In this document: one piece after another, positions 58,398-64,000 of the stretch | Layout of the letters: every line of letters starts with the position of its first letter | How positions within the stretch are numbered: position 1 is the first letter of the stretch | Assembly (NCBI RefSeq): GCF_023151555.2 | Contig: NZ_CP100425.1 | Span: 620,001-684,000 of the forward strand | From: Photobacterium sp. CCB-ST2H9 | GTDB taxonomy: Bacteria; Pseudomonadota; Gammaproteobacteria; Enterobacterales; Vibrionaceae | Length of the DNA: 64,000 nucleotides | Reading direction: 5' to 3' | Notes under the pieces: generated by a model | The model's input: only the letters and a program-made list of their open reading frames with translations | Told to the model about the DNA's origin: nothing | The model's database searches: none | Program-made: the position numbers and the translations under genes

Positions 58398-59126
58398 ATG
58401 GCAACTGTATCAATGCGCGACATGCTGAAGGCTGGTGTTCACTTTGGTCACCAAACCCGTTACTGGAACCCTAAGATGAAGCCGTTCATCTTCGGTGCTC
58501 GTAACCGTGTGCACATCATCAACCTTGAGAAAACTGTACCAATGTTCAACGAAGCGCTGGCTGAGATCAACAAGATCGCTGCTCGCAAGGGTAAAATCCT
58601 GTTCGTTGGTACTAAGCGTGCAGCCAGCGAATCTATCAAAGAAGCTGCTATCAGCTGTGACCAGTACTATGTGAACAACCGCTGGTTGGGCGGTATGCTG
58701 ACTAACTGGAAAACTGTTCGCCAGTCAATCAAGCGTCTGAAAGACCTGGAGACTCAGTCTACTGACGGTACTTTCGACAAGCTGACTAAGAAAGAAGCGC
58801 TGATGCGTACTCGTGAAATGGAAAAACTGGAGAAATCTCTGGGCGGTATCAAGAACATGGGCGGTCTGCCAGACGCTATGTTCGTTATCGATGCTGATCA
58901 CGAGCACATCGCTATCAAAGAAGCGAACAACCTGGGTATCCCAGTATTCTCTATCGTAGATACTAACTCTAACCCAGACGGCGTTGATTACGTTATCCCA
59001 GGTAACGATGACGCAATCCGTGCTATCCAGCTGTACACAGGCGCTGTAGCGACAACCGTTACTGAAGCTCGTAACCAGGACATCGTTGCCCAGGCTGAGC
59101 AAGACGGTTTCGTAGAAGCTGAGTAA
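58398..59126 (+). CDS. rpsB: 30S ribosomal protein S2
   Basis: The 242-residue product starts [20 protein letters not shown] and matches S2 throughout ([37 protein letters not shown]). S2 joins the 30S subunit late and holds the head-body junction with S1. Codon use is strongly biased to frequent codons, as expected for a highly expressed gene. Confidence 0.98.
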   Translation: MATVSMRDMLKAGVHFGHQTRYWNPKMKPFIFGARNRVHIINLEKTVPMFNEALAEINKIAARKGKILFVGTKRAASESIKEAAISCDQYYVNNRWLGGMLTNWKTVRQSIKRLKDLETQSTDGTFDKLTKKEALMRTREMEKLEKSLGGIKNMGGLPDAMFVIDADHEHIAIKEANNLGIPVFSIVDTNSNPDGVDYVIPGNDDAIRAIQLYTGAVATTVTEARNQDIVAQAEQDGFVEAE

Positions 59127-59180
59127 TCAGTCGCTCCTTTGAGCATCTTAAGTTACCTTGTGTAAACTAAGTATGGTTAA

Positions 59181-59209
59181 CAGGGGCCGCTCTCAGGCCC
59201 CTGATTTTT
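59181..59209 (+). terminator. Attenuating terminator in the rpsB-tsf spacer
   Basis: CAGGGGCC/GGCCCCTG with a 7-nt loop and ATTTTT follows. In E. coli a similar partial terminator lowers tsf relative to rpsB. Confidence 0.8.
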
Positions 59210-59240
59210 ACACCAAGATTTAAAAACTGAGGATATAACA

Positions 59241-60086
59241 ATGGCAACAGTTACAGCTGCCCTGGTTAAAGAACTGCGTGAGCGTACTGGCGCAGGCATG
59301 ATGGAATGTAAAAAAGCTCTGGTTGAAGCCAATGCAGACATCGAGCTGGCCATCGAGAACATGCGTAAGAGCGGTGCTGCTAAAGCGGCTAAGAAAGCAG
59401 GTAACATCGCTGCTGAAGGTTCTATCATCATCAAGAACAATGACAGCGTAGCTGCTCTGGTCGAAGTAAACTGCCAGACTGACTTCGTTGCTAAAGACGG
59501 TAACTTCCTGGCTTTCGCAAACGAAGTTGCTGATGCTGCACTGGCAAGCAAAGCTGACGTTGAAGCTCTGCAAGCACAGTTCGAAGAGAAGCGTGTTGCA
59601 CTGGTTGCGAAAATCGGTGAGAACATCTCTATCCGTCGCGTTGCTTACATCGAAGGCGAGAAAGTTGCTTCTTACCGTCACGGCGACCGCATCGGTGTTG
59701 TTGTTGCAGGTAACGGCGAAGACGAAACCCTGAAGCACATTGCAATGCACGTTGCTGCTTCACGTCCAGAGTACGTGAATCCAGAAGACGTACCAGCTGA
59801 AGTTGTTGCGAAAGAGCGTGAAGTTCAGGTTGAAATCGCAATGAACGAAGGCAAGCCTCAAGAAATCGCTGAGAAGATGGTTGAAGGCCGCATGAAGAAG
59901 TTCACTGGCGAAGTGTCTCTGACTGGCCAGCCTTTCATCATGGAACCTAAGAAATCTGTTGGTGATGTTCTGAAAGAAAGCGGTGCTTCTGTTTCTAACT
60001 TCATCCGCCTGGAAGTTGGTGAAGGTATCGAGAAAGCCGAAGGCCTGAGCTTTGCAGAAGAAGTAGCTCTGGCGCAGAAAGGTTAA
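59241..60086 (+). CDS. tsf: Elongation factor Ts
   Basis: EF-Ts recycles EF-Tu by nucleotide exchange. The 281-residue product starts [20 protein letters not shown]. It holds the TDFVAKD motif ([16 protein letters not shown]) that contacts EF-Tu. Codon bias is strong. AGGATATAAC precedes the ATG. It is linked to rpsB. Confidence 0.98.
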   Translation: MATVTAALVKELRERTGAGMMECKKALVEANADIELAIENMRKSGAAKAAKKAGNIAAEGSIIIKNNDSVAALVEVNCQTDFVAKDGNFLAFANEVADAALASKADVEALQAQFEEKRVALVAKIGENISIRRVAYIEGEKVASYRHGDRIGVVVAGNGEDETLKHIAMHVAASRPEYVNPEDVPAEVVAKEREVQVEIAMNEGKPQEIAEKMVEGRMKKFTGEVSLTGQPFIMEPKKSVGDVLKESGASVSNFIRLEVGEGIEKAEGLSFAEEVALAQKG

Positions 60087-60109
60087 TCCTTCGCGAATTG
60101 CTCATTCGA

Positions 60110-60137
60110 AGACCGTGGCCAAGGCTACGGTCTTTTT
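60110..60137 (+). terminator. tsf terminator
   Basis: AGACCGT/ACGGTCT with an inner GGCC-like stem is followed by five T. Confidence 0.85.
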
Positions 60138-60178
60138 ACAACTCCATATCTCTATAGTAAGCCTGGAAGGTACAATAA

Positions 60179-60910
60179 ATGACCACAAATCCTAAACCGA
60201 CTTATCAACGGATCCTGCTGAAACTGAGCGGTGAAGCGCTGCAGGGCGACGAAGGTTTTGGTATTGATGCACATGTTCTGGACCGCATGGCTCAGGAAAT
60301 CAAAGAACTGGTAGAGCTGGGCGTACAAGTGGGTCTGGTTATCGGTGGTGGTAATCTGTTCCGTGGTGCAGGTCTGGCTGCTGCGGGTATGAACCGAGTT
60401 GTGGGCGATCACATGGGTATGCTGGCAACCGTGATGAATGGCCTGGCCATGCGTGACGCACTGCACCGTGCCTATGTGAACGCGAAAGTAATGTCAGCCA
60501 TTCCGCTGAATGGTGTGTGTGACAGTTATAATTGGGCGGAAGCCATCAGTCAGCTTCGTCAGGGCCGTGTGGTTATTTTCTCTGCCGGTACAGGGAATCC
60601 TTTCTTTACAACAGACTCTGCTGCGTGTCTGCGTGGTATTGAAATTGAAGCCGATGTTGTGCTGAAAGCCACAAAAGTAGACGGTGTTTACAGCGAAGAT
60701 CCAGTTAAAAACCCAGAAGCTGTTCTATATGATAAGCTAGGTTATCAGGACGTTCTGGAAAAAGAACTGAAAGTCATGGATCTCGCAGCATTCACGCTGG
60801 CACGTGATCACGGCATGCCAATTCGTGTGTTTAACATGAATAAGCCGGGAGCACTGCGCAAAGTGGTCATGGGTGAAGCTGAAGGTACCTTGATCGCCAA
60901 TGGCGACTAA
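60179..60910 (+). CDS. pyrH: UMP kinase
   Basis: PyrH phosphorylates UMP to UDP and in enterics also acts in regulation of carAB. The 243-residue product belongs to the amino-acid kinase fold ([59 protein letters not shown]). GGAAGG lies before the ATG. Confidence 0.97.
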   Translation: MTTNPKPTYQRILLKLSGEALQGDEGFGIDAHVLDRMAQEIKELVELGVQVGLVIGGGNLFRGAGLAAAGMNRVVGDHMGMLATVMNGLAMRDALHRAYVNAKVMSAIPLNGVCDSYNWAEAISQLRQGRVVIFSAGTGNPFFTTDSAACLRGIEIEADVVLKATKVDGVYSEDPVKNPEAVLYDKLGYQDVLEKELKVMDLAAFTLARDHGMPIRVFNMNKPGALRKVVMGEAEGTLIANGD

Positions 60911-60978
60911 GGACGCAAGATATTGATAGGGTGGGGGACTGCCTCCCTCACTGAGACCGACTATTCAAGGGTACAAAC

Positions 60979-61536
60979 GTGATTAACGAAATTAAAACTG
61001 ATGCGCAAACGCGCATGGAAAAAAGTGTTGAAGCACTGAAAACTCAACTGGCAAAAGTGCGTACTGGTCGTGCACACCCAAGTTTGCTGGACGGCATTCA
61101 GGTTGAATACTACGGCTCCAATACGCCGTTGCGTCAAGTTGCAAACGTCATCGCTGAAGATGCGCGTACCCTGGCGATTACTGTTTTTGACAAAGAACTG
61201 ACGCCTAAAATTGAAAAAGCCATCATGATGTCTGATTTGGGTCTGAACCCTTCATCTGCTGGCACCGTGATTCGCGTACCACTGCCGCCACTGACGGAAG
61301 AACGTCGTAAAGATCTGGTGAAGATCGTTCGTGCGGAAGCAGAACAAGGCCGTGTTGCAGTACGTAATATCCGCCGTGATGCGAATGCAGATGTGAAAGC
61401 GCTGCTGAAAGATAAAGAAATCTCTGAAGACGACGATCGTCGTGCTCAGGACGATATCCAGAAGCTGACCGATGCTGCTGTTAAGAAAATCGATGCCATT
61501 CTGGAAGCGAAAGAAAAAGAGTTGATGGAAGTATAA
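60979..61536 (+). CDS. frr: Ribosome recycling factor
   Basis: RRF splits the post-termination ribosome with EF-G. The 185-residue product starts at GTG ([20 protein letters not shown]) and ends in the typical [15 protein letters not shown] helix. It follows pyrH by 68 bases. Confidence 0.97.
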   Translation: MINEIKTDAQTRMEKSVEALKTQLAKVRTGRAHPSLLDGIQVEYYGSNTPLRQVANVIAEDARTLAITVFDKELTPKIEKAIMMSDLGLNPSSAGTVIRVPLPPLTEERRKDLVKIVRAEAEQGRVAVRNIRRDANADVKALLKDKEISEDDDRRAQDDIQKLTDAAVKKIDAILEAKEKELMEV

Positions 61537-61579
61537 GGATTTCCTGACTTCGGTTCGACTTTAGCTTGATAAGCTCTGA

Positions 61580-61609
61580 AGCGCTGTGCGTGCAGCACGG
61601 CGCTTTTTT
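61580..61609 (+). terminator. frr terminator
   Basis: AGCGCTGTGC/GCACGGCGCT with one G-T pair and a 5-nt loop is followed by six T. It lies 15 bases before the uppS start, so uppS is read through or has a promoter inside frr. Confidence 0.85.
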
Positions 61610-61623
61610 GTTGAGGGAAATGT

Positions 61624-62391
61624 ATGGCAGAGCCTACAACCAACACTGAATGGTATGCTCAGAAGCTGCCCAAGCACGTAGCCATCATCATGGATGGGAA
61701 CGGCCGCTGGGCAAAAGCGAAGGGCAAAGCGCGAGTGTTTGGCCATAAAGCCGGTGTGGAAGCCGTACGAAAAACTGTCTCTGTTGCGAGCCGCCTTGGG
61801 ATTCAGGTAATCACACTGTTTGCATTCAGCAGTGAGAACTGGCGTCGCCCGGAAGACGAAGTGTCTCTGTTGATGGAGCTATTTCTGACTGTCTTAGGTC
61901 GGGAAGTAAAGCGCCTGCACAAAAATAACATCCGCCTGAAAATTATCGGCGATATCAGCCGTTTCAGTCAGCGCCTGCAAGATAAAATTGCGGCGGCAGA
62001 AACACTGACGGCTAACAATACCGGAATGGTTTTGAACGTGGCTGCCAATTATGGTGGACAATGGGATATCATTCAGGCAACGCAGGCACTTGCGCGTGAA
62101 GTTGCTGAACAGGGGTTAGCCCCGGAAGATATTACCGAAGCGATGCTGGCCGAACGTTTGACGACCCACGGGCTTCCTGATGTTGATCTGCTCATTCGCA
62201 CCAGTGGCGAATGCCGGATCAGTAATTTCATGCTCTGGCAGACCGCCTATGCGGAACTGTATTTCACCCCACAGTTCTGGCCGGATTTTGATGAAGATAC
62301 ATTCTCTGATGCCATTGCCTGGTTTATGAACCGGGAACGTCGTTTTGGCTGTACGGGTGAACAAATAAAAATGCTACTAAATAGCCAGTAG
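61624..62391 (+). CDS. uppS: Undecaprenyl diphosphate synthase (ditrans,polycis, C55)
   Basis: UppS builds the lipid carrier for cell-wall and envelope glycans. The 255-residue product has [40 protein letters not shown] and [15 protein letters not shown], where the last block normally reads RTSGEQRISNFLLWQ. It starts 15 bases after the frr terminator. Confidence 0.96.
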   Translation: MAEPTTNTEWYAQKLPKHVAIIMDGNGRWAKAKGKARVFGHKAGVEAVRKTVSVASRLGIQVITLFAFSSENWRRPEDEVSLLMELFLTVLGREVKRLHKNNIRLKIIGDISRFSQRLQDKIAAAETLTANNTGMVLNVAANYGGQWDIIQATQALAREVAEQGLAPEDITEAMLAERLTTHGLPDVDLLIRTSGECRISNFMLWQTAYAELYFTPQFWPDFDEDTFSDAIAWFMNRERRFGCTGEQIKMLLNSQ

Positions 62392-62520
62392 CAGCACCAG
62401 AGGCAGTGGAAACTGGAATCCCGCTGCCATTCTGGTAACAAGCACGTAGCTTGTTGAATTGCGACCGAGCAAGATATTGCTGAGAAGCGACAAAGATAAA
62501 TTATAACGAGAGGAACAAGC

Positions 62521-63369
62521 TTGCTTAAGCAACGAATTTTGACTGCATTGGTTCTGGCCCCTGTTGTGATTGCCGGGATCTTCCTGCTCCCTTTTTCGGG
62601 ATTTATGTTTGCACTGGCCGGAATTACCCTGGCTGGATTCTGGGAATGGACCCAGTTTGTAAATACCCGCTCCCGCCTGTTAGCTATGGTGCCGCCTGTA
62701 CTGGTTCTTCTGGCATCTTTTCTGGCGTTGCCGACGGATGCGATCGCTTTGGGCGAGTTGCACACCGCTCACCACACAATGCTGGGTCTGGGAGGCGCCT
62801 GGTGGTTGTTTGCCTGCCTGCTGGTGGTCACTTATCCGGATAAATCCGGCTTCTGGACCCGCTCGACTTTGCTTCGTTACTGTTTTGGTCTGCTGACGCT
62901 GATTCCTTTCTTTTGGGGCGTAGTGATGCTTCGTGCCGTCAATTATGCAGAGTCTCCGTTTTATGGCGCCAAGTTGGTGATGCTGGTCTGTCTGCTGGTC
63001 TGGGCCGCTGACAGCGGGGCTTATTTTGCCGGTAAACGTTTTGGACGTCATAAAATGGCGCCGAAGGTCAGCCCGAATAAAACACTGGAAGGTCTGGCGG
63101 GTGGTGTGGTCCTGGCTGTTGTTGTGGCCTGGGGCGCAGCTGCGGTGTTTGGTATTCCATTCAGCCACAGCGGAGCGCTGCTGGCGACCGTAGTGCTGAC
63201 CGTCATTGCCTCGGTTTTTGGCGACCTGGTCGAAAGTATGCTCAAACGAGTGTCGGGAATTAAAGACAGCGGACAGATCTTACCGGGACATGGTGGTATC
63301 CTTGACCGAATAGATAGTCTGACTGCGGCACTGCCTGTATTTGCATTGCTCTATCTCTGGCTGATTTAA
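62521..63369 (+). CDS. cdsA: Phosphatidate cytidylyltransferase
   Basis: CdsA makes CDP-diacylglycerol for all phospholipids. The 282-residue product is a multi-pass membrane protein with the family signature near the end, SMLKRVSGIKDSGQILPGHG then GILDRIDSL. It starts at TTG with AGAGGA 6 bases upstream. A hairpin AACAAGC/GCTTGTT (62438-62456) lies in the uppS-cdsA gap. Confidence 0.94.
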   Translation: MLKQRILTALVLAPVVIAGIFLLPFSGFMFALAGITLAGFWEWTQFVNTRSRLLAMVPPVLVLLASFLALPTDAIALGELHTAHHTMLGLGGAWWLFACLLVVTYPDKSGFWTRSTLLRYCFGLLTLIPFFWGVVMLRAVNYAESPFYGAKLVMLVCLLVWAADSGAYFAGKRFGRHKMAPKVSPNKTLEGLAGGVVLAVVVAWGAAAVFGIPFSHSGALLATVVLTVIASVFGDLVESMLKRVSGIKDSGQILPGHGGILDRIDSLTAALPVFALLYLWLI

Positions 63370-63378
63370 TGCCTGATT

Positions 63379-63410
63379 CGGGGGAAGCGGGTAACCACTT
63401 CCCCCGTTTT
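63379..63410 (+). terminator. cdsA terminator
   Basis: CGGGGGAAG/CTTCCCCCG with inner GG/CC pairs is followed by four T. It partly insulates dxr. Confidence 0.8.
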
Positions 63411-63493
63411 GATTTTAAGGCCGGAGAGCGGCGTGTGAGCTGGTCGGTGGCATATCGGCTATAAGTCGTCTGTATATATTAAGTAGTGAAGAT

Positions 63494-64000
63494 ATGCGTA
63501 AATTAACCATCCTTGGCGCAACCGGTTCGATTGGTACCAGTACACTGGGAGTCGCTGCTGCGAACCCGGACCGTTTTGAAGTGGTTGCACTGGCTGCCGG
63601 AACGGACAGCCGAAAAATGTTTGAACTCTGCTGCCAGTGGAAACCGAAATATGCAGCCATGGCGTGTGAGCAGGCTGCCAGAGACCTGGCGCAGCAACTG
63701 TCAGCGCAGGGGAGCAATACCCGGGTCCTCTCCGGTGAAGCCGGGATGTGTGAAGTGGCGGCACTGGATGAAGTCGATACGGTCATGGCGGCGATTGTTG
63801 GTGCTGCCGGTCTGTTGCCGACCATGGCAGCGGTGAAAGCCGGAAAACGAATTCTGCTTGCAAATAAAGAAGCACTGGTGATGTCCGGACAGATGTTCAT
63901 CGATGCCGTGACGAAATACGGGGCAGAATTATTACCCATTGATAGTGAACATAATGCTATTTTTCAGTGTCTACCTGTACAAGTGCAGCAAAACCCGGGA
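63494..64000 (+). CDS. dxr: 1-deoxy-D-xylulose 5-phosphate reductoisomerase, 5' part
   Basis: Dxr (IspC) makes methylerythritol phosphate, the first committed step of the MEP isoprenoid pathway, feeding uppS among others. The 169 codons in the window start [20 protein letters not shown], the NADPH-binding loop. [12 protein letters not shown] and [13 protein letters not shown] follow, the latter with metal-binding Asp and Glu. The gene runs off the right edge. Confidence 0.96.
   Translation, partial: MRKLTILGATGSIGTSTLGVAAANPDRFEVVALAAGTDSRKMFELCCQWKPKYAAMACEQAARDLAQQLSAQGSNTRVLSGEAGMCEVAALDEVDTVMAAIVGAAGLLPTMAAVKAGKRILLANKEALVMSGQMFIDAVTKYGAELLPIDSEHNAIFQCLPVQVQQNPG

Noticed and set aside
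58725..59102. 125-codon frame antisense to rpsB
   Set aside because: Shadow of the strongly codon-biased rpsB gene.

Overview
The window looks like chromosomal DNA of a marine gammaproteobacterium of the family Vibrionaceae. Three things point there. The 16S rRNA ends in the Vibrionaceae-style AGCCCTAGGGGAACC stretch before the anti-Shine-Dalgarno end. The gene orders (pheA-raiA-bamD-rluD-pgeF-clpB-rrn; recC-recB-recD-argA-mltA-tcdA/csdEA; gcvB/gcvA-ygdD-rlmM-xni-ppnN; queF-syd-csrB-yqcC-truC-yqcA; yaeH-glnD-map/rpsB-tsf-pyrH-frr-uppS-cdsA-dxr) follow the enteric/vibrio core plan. Several DUF families here (DUF2799, DUF2850, DUF2310, DUF3301, DUF3549, DUF2789) are, from memory, typical of Vibrionales. 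GC content looks moderate (about half). A Photobacterium-, Salinivibrio- or Grimontia-like genus is plausible, but I cannot fix the genus by eye.

Layout. 1-7.7 kb: 3' end of tyrA, pheA with a complete phenylalanine attenuator, raiA, bamD, then rluD-pgeF and the heat-shock gene clpB. 7.8-13.4 kb: a full rRNA operon (promoter, boxA leader, 16S, tRNA-Glu, 23S, 5S, tRNA-Asp, two terminators) followed by a decayed copy of the tRNA-Asp end. 13.5-20.1 kb: a small membrane protein, an MFS pump, a DUF2799 lipoprotein, dapD, SOS gene yebG divergent from a Tag-like glycosylase across one LexA box, and a LysR regulator divergent from a TDT transporter. 20.2-29.8 kb: recC, recB, recD. 29.8-36.1 kb: argA, a DUF2850 protein, a small conserved-looking gene, mltA, tcdA, csdE-csdA. 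36.2-42 kb: small RNA GcvB divergent from gcvA, a hydrolase, ygdD, rlmM, xni, ppnN. 42.3-46.3 kb: two large proteins with degenerate GGDEF domains, one with N-terminal TPR-like repeats. 46.4-49.3 kb: queF, syd, a DUF2310 Zn-ribbon protein and two small genes. 49.38-50.71 kb: no protein genes but two tandem CsrB-type small RNAs, each with its own GacA/UvrY/VarA box. 50.7-58 kb: DUF3301, DUF3549, yqcC-truC, yqcA, yaeH, glnD, map. 58.2 kb to the end: rpsB-tsf, pyrH, frr, uppS, cdsA and the 5' part of dxr.

How it fits together. Most of the window is housekeeping: translation (rRNA, rpsB, tsf, frr, map, rluD, rlmM, truC, tcdA), recombination repair (RecBCD), cell envelope (bamD, mltA, uppS, cdsA, pgeF, dapD) and amino-acid synthesis (tyrA, pheA, argA, dapD). 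The unusual content is regulatory RNA and DNA. It includes a pheL leader peptide with its terminator, GcvB, a doubled CsrB locus that should titrate the RNA-binding protein CsrA, a sigma-32 promoter at clpB, an SOS operator shared by two repair-related genes, and a triple direct repeat in front of mltA. I see no prophage, insertion sequence, integron or CRISPR array. I found no wholly new system. The doubled CsrB locus is the most interesting object.
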